DNA of 64,000 nucleotides from the NCBI GenBank assembly GCA_025618425.1, contig CM046844.1, positions 8,899,558-8,963,557 on the forward strand, read 5' to 3'. The notes below the pieces were generated by a model. It saw only the letters and a program-made list of their open reading frames with translations, ran no database searches and was not told the DNA's origin. This stretch comes from Heliocidaris tuberculata (lineage: Eukaryota; Echinodermata; Echinoidea; Camarodonta; Echinometridae). Both the position numbers and the translations under genes were made by a program. Positions 51,401 through 59,453 of this stretch are shown one piece after another (the stretch's first letter is position 1; the number at the start of each line of letters is the position of its first letter).

Positions 51401-54400
51401 CCTAATGCAGCTAACAACCTGGTCAGAGATATGCAACAGTTAGGCTTTGACAAGTTCAACCAACTCGTCTATGGTAAAACTTTTGCTGGCTCTTTCCCTT
51501 TTTTGTCATACCCAGCAAGTGGAGTTTCCAAATCTACCGTGGCAGAAAATAATTATTTGTATGAATTTTCAAAAAAAGGAATTAATCTGTTTCTAGGATT
51601 ACTGATACTCCAGTACTAGATGGTGATATGAAGTGCTCTATAAATACAGCATTTTAGTTTTCTGTTGCTGATATAATATCCTTACATAAAAAAATTCAAA
51701 CCAATTTTTAGAATGGTCATGTTCCAAGATTTTGTTTGGTAGATGCATTTTACTGAATAAACATGTACTATCTATACAGGCATGTAATATACATGTACTT
51801 CTTGTGAAGTAAATGTTCTCTGATTATCAGGCAATGCTGATTTGAGGTCTGCTGTAATTGTAAATTATTATACCACTGAAAGGCCAAGTCCACACTAATA
51901 TGAATTTGATTTGAATAAATAGAGTAAAATTAAACAAGCATAACAGTGAAAATTTCACTGAAGTCGGATGTAAAATAAGAAAGTTACGGCATTTTGAAGT
52001 TTTGCATTATTTCATGAAACAGTGATATGCATAACAAGGGCGGTATACAAATGAGTGAACCGATGATGTCACACACTCACTTTTCCTTATGTATTTTATT
52101 ATATGAAATTTCAAATATTTCAATTTTTATGGATGTGATAATAAAGAATCTCTCCCTTGTATCATAATAAGTTACAATAATGATGATTTTACATGTTCCA
52201 TAAGGAGTCAAACCATGTTTTACATTATTGAAGCCAAAAATTGAAATATATGATATTTCATATAATAAAATACATAATGAAAAGTGAGTGTGTGACATCA
52301 TCGGTTCACTCATTTGCATACCGCCCATGTTATGCATATCACTGTTTCAAGAAATAATGCAAAACTTCAAAATGCCGTAACTTTCTTATTTTACATTCGA
52401 TTTCAGTGAAATTTTCACTGTTATGCTTTTAAAATGTTACTCTATTTATTCAAATCAATTTGATATTAGTGTGGACTTGGCCTTTAATGTATTTAATGAT
52501 TCAATGCATTATGCGTCCTTATCTCTTTTATTTAATGCTTACAGACAGCTGTTTTGTGAGTCTAGCCAACAGTACTGTTGCATTCACCAAGGTTGTCCTT
52601 GCCTTTGTCAAGGATGCATTGAAACTTTACGTACCAGAGGTTTGTTATGATAATTAGGTATTGATAATATCCTTGTTCTGTTTGCAAAATATTATTCTAA
52701 TGCAAAACAACAATTTTGAATATATGAATATGTGATTATTCATGAATATGATAAAAGACTGCAGCACTTTCTGTTTGATTTCATATTTGAAAATTGTTAG
52801 TATTTTCACAGCATACATGTATGTGTTTTAAACACAAATATGAGTCTCTCATTCAGTGTTGATGGGCCAATAGGCACGTTACTAATCAATATATAATGAT
52901 GCTGTTGATTGCAGTGGTCAGACTTCAAGCTGCATACATTATTCACTATATCAGACAAGCCTCAGGCAAGCCTTAATATTGTCACTAGTAACTACAGTTA
53001 ACTTTCCATAGGTCAGATATGTTGGGACTGCAAAAACTAGTTCGATTTATGAAATGTACACGTTTAGCGCAGTTTGGTAAAAAAAATTGTTTCCACTTAG
53101 GGAAAGTTCGACTTATGCGACTCTTAGTTATGCAGAGTTAAAGGGAAATCCAACCTTAATAGCAAGTTGCTTTGAAAGAAAGAGGAAAAATCAGAGAAGC
53201 AGATTGGTGAAAGTTTGAACGAAATCGGACAAGCAATAAGAAATTTATGAATTTTTAAAAGTTGTAATCACTATGCATATGGGAATTTCAAATTGGCCGA
53301 ATAGGTAATGTCACTGTGATGTAGCTGTGGACAACTCCCCCATTCGCTCTAACACACAAAATGACTAAAATGTCACTTTTTTCAAAATGCATTATTCAGT
53401 AGGATCTTTTCATTCATGAGGACCTATAACAAGATGCTATCTCCAATATATTTTGAGTACAGCCCCGAGGGTAAAAGCGCCTCGAAGAAAACCGCAAATT
53501 AATGATATTTTTGTGTACGACAAATGGGAGAGTTGTCCACAAAATGTCAAAATTGACTTACCAAATTGCCAATTTGAGATTCGCATAGATGTAGTGATCT
53601 CATTTTTCAGACATCTATAACTTTCTTAGTCCTTGTCCGATTTCTTTCAAACTTTCACCATCCTGTTTTTCATATTTTTTTGCTTTCACACAAATCATCT
53701 TTTTACCAAGGTTGGATTGCCCTTTAACTGTATTGTAGTAGAGGCATGCATGCAAAATTTGAATGGATTTTTAAACTGGTCTATTCAGGTTTGTTTAAAG
53801 ATTTGGTCCTCTTCAGAGGTTTTGTAGGGATATATCTATGCTGAAATAAGAAGAGTACAGATCATTTCATGGAATGTGTGCTCACAATACATGATTTCAT
53901 TTGTGTTTGTTGCAGCTATACCGGTATCCTAACATTGTTGAAGTACTTGTTGAAGTCTTTGATAATCACATCTAACTTACTGGATATGATTCCAGATATA
54001 CCTGTTCAAACATTCAGTGTTCTTATTTCATTTATATTCATTGCAGCTGTACCCTAACATCGTAGAAGTGCTTGTTGAAGTCTTTGATAACCACATCCAG
54101 CTGGTAGAGGGCGCTGTGACATCCGACAGGTTTGAGGAAGAGAGGCAGTTCATCTTGAAGAATGTGGATTATCTCTTCAAGACTCTTCTGCCTCTCATTG
54201 AGAAGAAACTGACGGTAAGACCAACCAAAGACCCCCTCAGTAGGGACTGTAAAGGCCACTGCACACCTTACGATTGGTCTGCGATCCGATTTGTGAAATA
54301 AATCGCTATAGCATTAAGTATTGGCATTTTAACAAATGAAATCTACCCTATTCAGGTTCTGAAAAATAATATGAATACTAAACATAGGGTTTTGGTGAGC

Positions 54401-55576
54401 TGTCAGCTTTCTACAGGGAATAAGGGCAAAATTGGTTTCAAATCGTAGGCAGTCGTACAATTTTTGTGACGTCACTACTACTCGGAGCCGATTTGGCCAT
54501 TCCACCGACTAGAAAACTCAGCCATATTATCGATTTTACTATCTGTATGACTATTCAGACCTTCAATCAAAAATATTTTTCATTTTTAAATGATTTGTCA
54601 AATGATATTACATTTTCTTCTGAAATCAGATCGCAGACCGATCGTAAGGTGTGCGGTGGCTTTAAGGCACATGCTCCAGTGACAATTTAATCTGTTTTCT
54701 TCACTCATCAAATTCCTAACTCCAACACTTTACCTTACACTAACCCTAACTAAACCTAAACTACAACGCAGCAGCAGCCCTCACCCTAACCGTATGTCTT
54801 GATGAATAAGGCCCGGAGCTTGGAGGGGATGTTGGATCACCATGATGTGACATGTTCTTATAGTGCCTTTGGATACATACAGTTGAAACTCAGTATAAAG
54901 AGGTCTGATATAACAATATTCCTGATATAACAAGGTGATATTCCTGGTCCCAGCTCTTTATATTCTGTTGGTTTTTTTTAACCTGATATAACAAGATTCC
55001 TGCTATGACAAGGTAATTTTAATGGTCCCAAGGACCTCGTTATACTGAGTTTTCACTGTACTAATACATGTACATGTACTTACCAAAAAATATTCATAGG
55101 CTGTGATGCAAAATGAGTCTAAAATGTCCATAGAACAGGAGAGGGGCACATTTAGACACAGACGTTTTAGATCCATAATGCAAAATTATTTCAAATTGTC
55201 TATGAAATAGGGAAAGGGCACCTTTACACAGATTTCAGTCATCCACCCAGACTGATGGGTTACACTGGCTAGTCTGAATTCTTTCTTTTTTTGCCATCTC
55301 ACATGTTGGTGATATATATATATAGGTTTGTTTTTTTCAGTAGTGTTACATTTCTTCTTAAATAGGTTAATGTAAGATTATTCTAAATGTAAAGTGCATA
55401 GAGCATTAAGTATTGATTATTATGCGCTGAATAATTTAAAAGTTATTTTTTTATTCCTTTCTGTATGCATTCTTTTGTAGGACGTCGCAGGACGCAAAGT
55501 GAAGGAGCTACAAGATATTCAGAAACGTAGTCAGGTCATCTCATCACGAGTCAGAACACTTGGTGTCCTGATCTAA
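31322..55576 (+). CDS. EXOC8: EXOC8 / Exo84 exocyst subunit, whole coding region, 17 exons
   Basis: Exons: 31322-31376, 35756-35911, 36743-36835, 37495-37586, 38449-38591, 38863-38942, 39565-39638, 40633-40744, 47217-47366, 47876-47927, 48053-48197, 50240-50420, 50805-51055, 51368-51473, 52545-52639, 54047-54214, 55481-55576. They sum to 2049 bp, all in phase, all GT-AG: 682 residues plus TAA (human about 725). Seen: N-terminal helix with DLQEHKQRVQ and KKNVYRNYTQFIETAKEIS (about 28-70), EGEMYQLSHILTEQK, a PH domain (about 130-243), the linker NPFVEDE, and the C-terminal Exo84 helical domain beginning ELPEDLDMSIAQRNFE. Family role: subunit of the octameric exocyst that tethers secretory vesicles to the plasma membrane; mammalian Exo84 binds active RalA through its PH domain. 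An in-frame TAA at 31259 with no ATG between supports the start. Confidence 0.96.
31655..32254 (-). mobile_element. SINE with a 7SL-RNA-like head, split by the 31691-32147 MITE
   Basis: Minus strand from 32254: tgggcgttgtggcgtgcgcc then tataatccagcta, which resembles the 5' domain of signal-recognition-particle RNA, followed by cccaggttcgagac. The body ctttcggatggtgacg joins, across the MITE and after removing one ACGTC copy, to ttaaaggtcggtcccagac. That join restores a word (ttcggatgg-gacgttaaa..ggtccc) I recognise from animal SINE bodies. The 7SL likeness is by eye. Confidence 0.6.
31691..32147. mobile_element. MITE with CAGKGGCGGATCTA termini and exact 5-bp target duplication
   Basis: Starts caggggcggatctagc and ends gtagatccgccactg; ACGTC flanks both sides (31686-31690 and 32148-32152). 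Inside are two copies of a roughly 155-bp unit (about 31778-31931 and 31934-32088), each with gcgagcgaagcgagcgag, a G-run/C-run hairpin and a gtttacttgg end. It interrupts a SINE in EXOC8 intron 1. Confidence 0.8.
32763..32893. mobile_element. 130-bp near-perfect hairpin MITE
   Basis: Arms 32763-32813 and 32843-32893 (atggtggtggaaattatcac ... and complement), loop about 30 bp. An apparent 64-codon ORF here is a by-product of the palindrome. Confidence 0.7.
33072..33899 (+). mobile_element. MITE family C copy 2 with a nested insertion
   Basis: TTAA at 33068-33071; starts agggcaatccaaccttggta. The right end is aagtttggatttacct followed by TTGA. Relative to the other copies, about 220 bp at roughly 33349-33572 are extra and carry their own inverted ends (ttgcatttccggac / gtccggaattacaa). 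In EXOC8 intron 1. Confidence 0.7.
34560..34613. repeat. 22-bp perfect inverted repeat with 9-base loop
   Basis: tgaaggaaaggtggattaaa then a, loop agtctggcg, and exact complement ending ccttcaga. Confidence 0.75.
34870..35200 (+). repeat. 330-bp dispersed repeat, copy 2
   Basis: Starts gcgaggttattggagataac, contains gatcctatcgaaggatct and ends atatagtgatggtccc. Forms a 5.2-kb-spaced inverted pair with 29311-29640 around EXOC8 exon 1. Confidence 0.75.
35756..35911 (+). CDS. EXOC8: EXOC8 exon 2 (N-terminal Exo84 core)
   Basis: Acceptor tttcag, donor gtatcc. Encodes DVYQDLQEHKQRVQNLNDD and KKNVYRNYTQFIETAKEIS, the most conserved N-terminal block. Confidence 0.95.
36296..36702 (+). mobile_element. 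TTAA-type MITE, family G copy 1
   Basis: TTAA at 36292-36295 and 36703-36706; starts ccctttcaggaca and ends tctcgaaaggg. In EXOC8 intron 2. Repeats the phrase ttgccaattt three times. Confidence 0.7.
36743..36835 (+). CDS. EXOC8: EXOC8 exon 3
   Basis: Acceptor gttcag, donor gtaacg. Completes SYLEGEMYQLSHILTEQK and ends MSMGGK. Two decayed copies of its 3' edge follow in the intron (see 36925-37085). Confidence 0.93.
36925..37085 (+). repeat. two degenerate copies of the EXOC8 exon 3 / intron junction
   Basis: The exon 3 end (about 36792-36845: catgactcaactactagac, atgtctatgggaggaaaagg) recurs at about 36921-36965 with a retained gt donor and at about 37041-37085 without one. Spacing is near 110-125 bp, which suggests an old tandem duplication of the exon edge plus intron. 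Confidence 0.6.
37495..37586 (+). CDS. EXOC8: EXOC8 exon 4
   Basis: Acceptor ccacag, donor gtgagt. Encodes a poorly conserved linker and KRTIASLLDRVEGCS, which leads into the PH domain. Confidence 0.92.
37954..38355 (+). mobile_element. TTAA-type MITE, family G copy 2
   Basis: TTAA at 37950-37953; starts ccctttcatgacagg and matches the 36296 copy in direct orientation for about 390 bp. The right end has decayed. In EXOC8 intron 4. Confidence 0.7.
38449..38591 (+). CDS. EXOC8: EXOC8 exon 5 (PH domain, first strands)
   Basis: Acceptor tttacag, donor gtatac. Encodes RIAEVPGRYIIYDADLIELD and IQRVHAYLLNDSLVITTFI, typical of the PH beta sandwich. Confidence 0.94.
38863..38942 (+). CDS. EXOC8: EXOC8 exon 6 (PH domain)
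   Basis: Acceptor tctcag, donor gtaagt. Encodes RGPVRYKYQALFELDSLAVV and NVRDVG; a short exon missed in simple ORF calling because a different frame is longer. Confidence 0.92.
39565..39638 (+). CDS. EXOC8: EXOC8 exon 7 (PH domain)
   Basis: Acceptor ccaccag, donor gtaaag. Encodes PVKNAFKVLRFPDQHMYSAE and TAKSK, phase 0 at its end. Confidence 0.92.
39827..40213 (+). mobile_element. TTAA-flanked MITE, family B copy 2
   Basis: TTAA at 39823-39826 and 40214-40217; starts gagaaggttgagttctggg and ends agaactcaactttatct. In EXOC8 intron 7. Confidence 0.75.
40633..40744 (+). CDS. EXOC8: EXOC8 exon 8 (PH C-terminal helix)
   Basis: Acceptor atttcag, donor gtaagt. Encodes RTWLDKLEEAKRIQVAANSQ and the charged RRELAEQMSIDIPEGKN; the TWLDKLEEAK helix closes the PH fold. 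The next intron is 6.5 kb and holds the 2.65-kb transposon. Confidence 0.93.
40990..43639. mobile_element. 2.65-kb non-autonomous DNA transposon with subterminal iterons
   Basis: Ends are gagcctgatcggttag and ctaaccgatcaggctc-like (taaccgatcaggctc), flanked by TATG on both sides (40986-40989 and 43640-43643). The motif gtcacggacggaca recurs on both strands near the ends: about 41002, 41184, 41371, 41391 and 41413 on the left, and about 43072, 43093, 43261 and 43445 (one with a mismatch) on the right. No transposase ORF is seen between. It sits in EXOC8 intron 8. Superfamily not assigned. Confidence 0.8.
42773..42970. mobile_element. CAGTGAAACCTG-type inverted-repeat MITE nested in the 2.65-kb element
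   Basis: Begins tacagtccaacctgctttag and ends agacaggtttcactgta, with interior repeats of the type ctataaagaccacctg. Flanking TA is consistent with a Tc1/mariner-like element. It lies inside the interior of the 40990-43639 element. Confidence 0.55.
44553..44674. mobile_element. hairpin MITE in EXOC8 intron 8
   Basis: Arms of about 52 bp: aaaattagttggcaagcttt ... tcaagccaag and complement at 44623-44674. Confidence 0.65.
44704..45075 (+). mobile_element. TTAA-flanked MITE, family B copy 3
   Basis: Starts gagaaggttgagttctggg, ends agaactcaactttatct with TTAA at 45076-45079; the left TTAA is altered. In EXOC8 intron 8. Confidence 0.7.
46519..46584. repeat. small foldback AGAAGGGCATTAACTC, copy 2
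   Basis: gtttagagccagaagggcat ... gacacccttctggctccaaac; same design as 18607. Confidence 0.6.
47217..47366 (+). CDS. EXOC8: EXOC8 exon 9 (start of C-terminal Exo84 domain)
   Basis: Acceptor aaccag, donor gtatta. Joined to exon 8 it gives NPFVEDES, matching the human NPFEDDE linker, then WLLELPEDLDMSIAQRNFEE. Confidence 0.94.
47876..47927 (+). CDS. EXOC8: EXOC8 exon 10 (52-bp microexon-like)
   Basis: Acceptor ttttcag, donor gtaaga. Encodes ANEYLEQVPVGPSLKEM plus two bases of Arg; the human equivalent is LNHYLED...VKELR. Confidence 0.92.
48053..48197 (+). CDS. EXOC8: EXOC8 exon 11
   Basis: Acceptor accccag, donor gtaaac. Encodes RARVDHRVKQLTDTLTREL and SPDRSLRGGPQVTRRAVVQL, among the most conserved stretches of the family. 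Confidence 0.96.
48339..49440. repeat. composite repeat in EXOC8 intron 11: microsatellites, iterons and 147-bp tandem units
   Basis: Bounded by tgtccccgacgaacgaag and ggcggggaca. Contains (GT)n at 48390-48430 and 48735-48760, (GTCC)n at 48760-48815, about seven gtcatcggtt-type words between 48480 and 48720, and three tandem copies of a 147-bp unit starting at about 48834, 48981 and 49128 (aaaatgctacttctcc ... caaaattgacg). Confidence 0.75.
49690..49960 (+). mobile_element. probable 3' end of a second non-LTR retrotransposon
   Basis: AT-rich sequence in EXOC8 intron 11 ends aaataaaatcaatc followed by (AAAC)n, the usual 3' form of a LINE insertion. No RT coding remains visible, so the call rests on the tail. 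Confidence 0.35.
50240..50420 (+). CDS. EXOC8: EXOC8 exon 12
   Basis: Acceptor ttgttag, donor gtaaga. Encodes ACDLFLKNRSAAIKQSLRQL, RIEGATSLYVTKLCHVFF and ends GCYS, as in vertebrates. Confidence 0.96.
50805..51055 (+). CDS. EXOC8: EXOC8 exon 13
   Basis: Acceptor tttcag, donor gtatgt; the largest coding exon. Encodes AFVVWAKAELRSFVHLFSRQ, a helical segment with IGLDLLFALNGLMLKGI, and ASRHRNV. Confidence 0.96.
51092..51200 (+). mobile_element. tRNA-derived SINE fragment
   Basis: In EXOC8 intron 13: B-box gggttcaagccct at 51139-51151 preceded by a degenerate A-box region (gatgtagagtgaccacttga). The 3' end is unclear. Confidence 0.4.
51368..51473 (+). CDS. EXOC8: EXOC8 exon 14
   Basis: Acceptor tttcag, donor gtaaaa. 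Encodes EERWYPLNLKNPNAANNLVR and GFDKFNQLVY. The open frame continues into the intron to 51619 but has no homology there. Confidence 0.93.
51881..52483. mobile_element. long-arm foldback MITE, family D
   Basis: Arms of about 250 bp: aggccaagtccacactaata at the left and its complement ending gtgtggacttggcct at the right. TGAA/TTAA flanks. The whole 600 bp is close to a perfect hairpin with a loop near 52180. In EXOC8 intron 14. Confidence 0.8.
52545..52639 (+). CDS. EXOC8: EXOC8 exon 15
   Basis: Acceptor cttacag, donor gtttgt. Encodes DSCFVSLANSTVAFTKVVLA then FVKDALKLYVPE, matching the human VAFTKQT...ALKLYFPE. Confidence 0.94.
53142..53723 (-). mobile_element. MITE family C copy 3
   Basis: TTAA at 53138-53141 and 53724-53727; ends agggaaatccaaccttaat and aaggttggattgccct. 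Interior runs opposite to the 33072 copy. In EXOC8 intron 15, just upstream of the duplicated exon 16 edge. Confidence 0.75.
53916..53975 (+). pseudogene. decayed duplicate of the 5' part of EXOC8 exon 16
   Basis: After a gttgcag acceptor the sequence reads LYRYPNIVEVLVEVFDNHI and then TAA (53973-53975). It is nearly identical to the start of exon 16 (LYPNIVEVLVEVFDNHI), with a 6-bp insertion and several silent differences. Similarity stops after the stop codon, so the copy is partial. If spliced in, it would truncate EXOC8 in the last domain. Confidence 0.8.
54047..54214 (+). CDS. EXOC8: EXOC8 exon 16
   Basis: Acceptor attgcag, donor gtaaga; 56 codons. Encodes LYPNIVEVLVEVFDNHIQLV and FLFK-like DYLFKTLLPLIEKKLT. 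A broken partial copy of its first 19 codons lies about 130 bp upstream. Confidence 0.95.
54253..54661. mobile_element. foldback MITE, family E
   Basis: Ends aggccactgcacaccttacg and cgtaaggtgtgcggtggct, arms about 42 bp, flanked by GTAA and TTAA. In EXOC8 intron 16. Confidence 0.7.
54878..55060. mobile_element. inverted-repeat MITE with TACAGT-GAAAC ends
   Basis: Left tacagttgaaactcagtata, right tatactgagttttcactgta; inside, the phrase cctgatataacaag repeats. A truncated relative lies at about 12218-12310 in KLHL17 intron 5. Confidence 0.65.
55481..55576 (+). CDS. EXOC8: EXOC8 exon 17 (C terminus)
   Basis: Acceptor tttgtag. Encodes DVAGRKVKELQDIQKRSQVI and ends RVRTLGVLI and TAA. The human tail KPAKQLQDLRNASR aligns with this helix. 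Confidence 0.94.
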   Translation, partial: DVAGRKVKELQDIQKRSQVISSRVRTLGVLI

Positions 55577-56266
55577 ATCAGCCATCAACTCAAGATATTA
55601 TGAACAGTGATAGATATAGGTCTTTTTTTTTGGGGGGGGGGGGACTGTCATGTCATGTACAGTGCTATGTAAGTAAAATTTACCTTGGCATACCCAAATT
55701 GTCCATTCTTCTGCATAATGACATATAATGTATTTGTATGAGTTCATGTGCTTAAAAGTGCATTAATACCAGTAAACCAGTAAACCTACATGTATACTAC
55801 ATGACATACAAGTATAGTCAAAATCCAGTAATGCTGATTTGGCTTAAACCATTTTGTTTATAGTAATTTTTATGTTTCCATATGTCTTTTGCTTGTTATG
55901 TGTCTGTGATACATGAAAATTTTATTTTGTTGTGACAAGAAAAACAATTCAAATTCCATAAACAACACATAGTTAACAGTTTACTCCCTAAACCAAGGAT
56001 AATTCATCATTTTTTTAAAGCATGTCTCTGATTTTTGTAAATACTGGTATTAAGCCATAGGTAGGAAACAATGCATAAGGTACAGGTAAATTGATACAAA
56101 ATTACCCTTTACATAATGATTCTAGTTAAATTCTACACTTTTCAATATCGTTCTTGAGAGAGAGAGAGAGAGAGAGCAAATTTTGAGTATACAAGTACAT
56201 GTAGTTTATACCAATACCAACCAGTTCATCACTATCTCCTTTAGCTAATAGGTACCAGTAATTTAA

Positions 56267-56643
56267 AGAGAATATTGAGTTCTGGGAAAGGGGAAAAATC
56301 ATTTGTGAACTTTCTTACTCTTTTTATTCCTATGTGAAAGAATGTCACATGAAAAGGATTTCTGTTAAAATGCCGTTATTTTCCATTTCCAAATATGGCT
56401 AGAAATAATTGAAAATTTAGGACCAAATTTAGATGACAGGTGTGTGTAGTCCCATTCACCAATATCTGTGTAGTTCTTTTCACCGTTTCCTTTTTTTCAG
56501 TAAGATTGAGTCAATACGTTATCATTTAAATGATTCTAAAACCTCACACACCACCATTATTCTTATTTACTGCAAAATCATTATTTCCCAATGATTTCCG
56601 TATAGTTTCGCTCACAACGAAATCACATGACCAGAACTCAACA
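56267..56643 (+). mobile_element. TTAA-flanked MITE, family B copy 4 (most diverged)
   Basis: TTAA at 56263-56266 and 56644-56647; starts agagaatattgagttctggg, ends accagaactcaaca. Downstream of EXOC8. Confidence 0.7.
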
Positions 56644-57063
56644 TTAAAGTCGCATTCCCACATGGCCTGGTAAACTGCCTTAAGAAAAAAAGCCTAGCCT
56701 AAATGAAATGACTGTAGTGTAGTGCTCTTCATATTTCTGTAGTAAAATAAGTCGGGTGCTTTAGGGGCCTTAAGGGGCCTTTTTTCTCAGCCAAATTTGC
56801 CATGCATTTTGTGTGTAAAATGGTTCTTGTTTTGTTCAGCAGTTTTTTGAAGAAAAACAACTATATCTTGGGTCTTAAATACTTAAATACTCTGAAAAAT
56901 GAAAGAGGAAATTTATACAGGCATGAATCTGTGTTGATTAGATAAACTGTTGGGTGTCTGAAAATATAAGTAACCTTTGAAAATGGTATAAAATTAATTA
57001 GGGTGTACTTTTATATCCATATGTCAACAGAAATTAGCCAGATGTCCACTCTTTATATAGTTT

Positions 57064-57142
57064 GTACTGTAAAATCAGAAACGTTCGCGAATTTTGCAAA
57101 TGGTTCACACTTGTGAAAGTTTCATGCTGCGAAATAAATTGA
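57064..57142. mobile_element. partial TACTGTAAAATCAGAAA MITE
   Basis: Shares tactgtaaaatcagaaacgt tcgcgaa and gaaagtttcatgctgcgaaa with the 61595 copy. Confidence 0.55.
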
Positions 57143-57764
57143 TTCCAACCGATACAACACGGAATTTTTTTGAATTCGCAAAACTTTCTTGCTACACAAA
57201 ATGGCCGTTGTTTACAATTCATAGAAAATTTCATGTCACTAAAGTTTTTGGTTCTAGAGTAACAATTGTGTTTTATATGTCTGTTCATTGTACTGACAAA
57301 TCACAAAGTTTTGTTAAATTTCAAAATGGTGAGAGAACCATATTTTCACTCTATATCTATGTATTTTAATTTGATAGTATAGCAACATGGTAGTATAGTA
57401 ATATATTTATATGTTATCATGTGAATGTTAGATGGACTTGTTGTCATGTTGATATGTGCATGCTGTTTGTATTGTCAGAATGCATGTCTACTTAATATGA
57501 TTATAGAAGAGAAATAAGTGCAATATTTATGTTTATGCTTTAATAGGTCATATTAAAATACATTTAAAAAGAAAGGTCTTGTCCTTTTTGTTATATTTAT
57601 GTACAGTATATGTGTGTAATTTTCTTAATCTAGTGAGATGAAAGAATGTTTGGAAGAGTCAATACACAAAATATCACTAAACATCATAAGTTACTGAAAT
57701 CATCACATTTGATCTGTCACAGAATTTTGGCAGCTTTTATTTATTAGTTTTATGAAATGAGGAC

Positions 57765-57909
57765 CTGGGCTGTCTTGCATAAAAAGTTGCAATTAAACGC
57801 AGCTCGAAAAATTGAATGTAAGTTCAAAATACCTGATTGGTTGGAGATCAAGTTGCGTTTAAATTTTTGTGTTGCCTTTAATCGCAACTTTTTATGCAAG
57901 AGGGCCCAG
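57765..57909. mobile_element. family H MITE, third copy
   Basis: Left end cctgggctgtcttgcataaa, right end tttatgcaagagggcccag, with gttgc.attaaacgca words in both arms. Confidence 0.7.
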
Positions 57910-57935
57910 AGCTATCAGGATTACCTTCAGTTACA

Positions 57936-58160
57936 GGAGGCACGATGACTCAGTGGTAGAGCAGTGTAAGTGGGAATACCCGGGTTTGAAACCAAGCGGA
58001 TGCGCTAGTGCCCTTTGGTAAGGCATTAATCCTCATTACCAAGTCCCTCGGAGAGGACCTAAAGCAGTTGGTCCCCTGGTTGCTTACTTTAATACAGCAT
58101 ACACATGCTTTCTTGGCAGTCTGGTTAATAGACAACCAACAAACAAACCAACATTTATTT
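57936..58160 (+). mobile_element. tRNA-derived SINE
   Basis: Contains an A-box-like tgactcagtggtagagc at 57947-57963 and a B-box-like gggtttgaaacc at 57982-57993, correctly spaced, then a body with ctaaagcagttggtcccctg and a (AAAC)n-type tail near 58136-58155. It does not fold as an intact tRNA. A fragment of the same body (reverse strand) is at about 33005-33040. Confidence 0.7.
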
Positions 58161-58417
58161 TTTAAGCTTTTATAAATGTGAGCAGCATAAAGTAAAAAGC
58201 AGTACAGGACATGCAATCATTTATTTTGCTGAACTTTTCTTTTTCATGTCTAAGTTACCTGGTATGTCAGTGAAGCATGGTATTGATTTTTTGCTTCTAA
58301 AAGTTTTGTTTTCGGGGTTTGGGGTTTGTTTGTTTTTTAATGGGGGGGGGGGAATGTTTTTGTTTTCTATTAATACATGTACATGTCTACTTGGTATGAT
58401 GCACTACATGTACTTAA

Positions 58418-58767
58418 AGGGTACCAATCACTAAAAAGTATTTTGCCCTGTATGTTACAGTTTCCATTTCATCACACTATATTCCAAATAGCGGCTTGAA
58501 ATATTACTTCTATCAAAATATATTGCAAGTTTAAATTCACTCTCAATTCACTCTAGTGGATGCACGTGTATCGCCTCGAAAAGAATATGGCCAGCGCGGA
58601 ACACAACTCTAAGTTTGGTTCCGTATGTGCACTTTCATGTTATCTTTTTTCTTTATACATGTACTCCATAACTGGTAACCCATAGAATACCAGGTAAAGT
58701 TTGTTTTTATGTAGATTTTAAACATTCTAGCTGTGCACAAATTATTTTTTCAGGTGATTGGGACACT
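58418..58767 (+). mobile_element. TTAA-type MITE, family F copy 1
   Basis: TTAA at 58414-58417; starts agggtaccaatcactaaaa, ends caggtgattgggacact, then TTGA. Matches the 60659 copy over its length, including gcgcggaac.caactc and tggttccg. Confidence 0.7.
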
Positions 58768-58815
58768 TTGAGTGGATGCATGCATACCAAATTCAACATT
58801 TTAACGCCTACATAT

Positions 58816-59453
58816 GTGACCCTCCACCACAAAACGACCAATAAGTCGAAAATTTGGGTTTTGAAAATTTCAACAGTTTGAAAGCTTAGATTCTAAGCTT
58901 TAAAATGATATATAACTTGTCTTGTTTGGACTAAGCAAACCCTTGTAAATTACAATAAGAATGTCAACGTGTCAGACAGGCTAATGACCAAAACAATAGA
59001 GAGCCTAAGAGCGCCTAATCTGTGTCCTATTGTTTGTCGCACAAAAGGTTGAGTCAAAACTCCCTAGCATACACTGTGAAGATAATAGGATTGGGTTGAA
59101 ACTTTCCATACCTTCAGAATAGATATACATGTATTTCTTTGTTTCTTTAGAATTTGAATATCAGGCAGTGCATAGTTTTTAAGCTATACCAGAAAAGCGA
59201 TGTGAAGTACAATCCCAGCAAGTTGACACAGAAAGTTTGAATGTCCAGGAAAACATGGTCATTTTGAATGAGTGTAAAAACATATTTCAACAAGGTATTT
59301 TAAACTGAAATTTGGTCAGATGGTAGATTAATAAATGAACTTTCAGGAAACAAAAAATTTAAAATCAAAATTTCCACCCCAAACCACCCATTTCAGCTGT
59401 TTACTCTAAAACCCCCATTGCGACTTATTGGTCCTTTTGTGGTGGAGGGTCAC
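58816..59453. mobile_element. inverted-repeat element with GTGACCCTCCACCAC ends
   Basis: Left gtgaccctccaccacaaaac then gaccaataagtcg; right cgacttattggtccttttgt then ggtggagggtcac. Flanked by ATAT on both sides. Arms about 38 bp, no ORF. Confidence 0.75.

Noticed and set aside
57936..58010. tRNA gene
   Set aside because: A and B boxes are present but the acceptor and anticodon stems do not pair; it continues into a SINE body.
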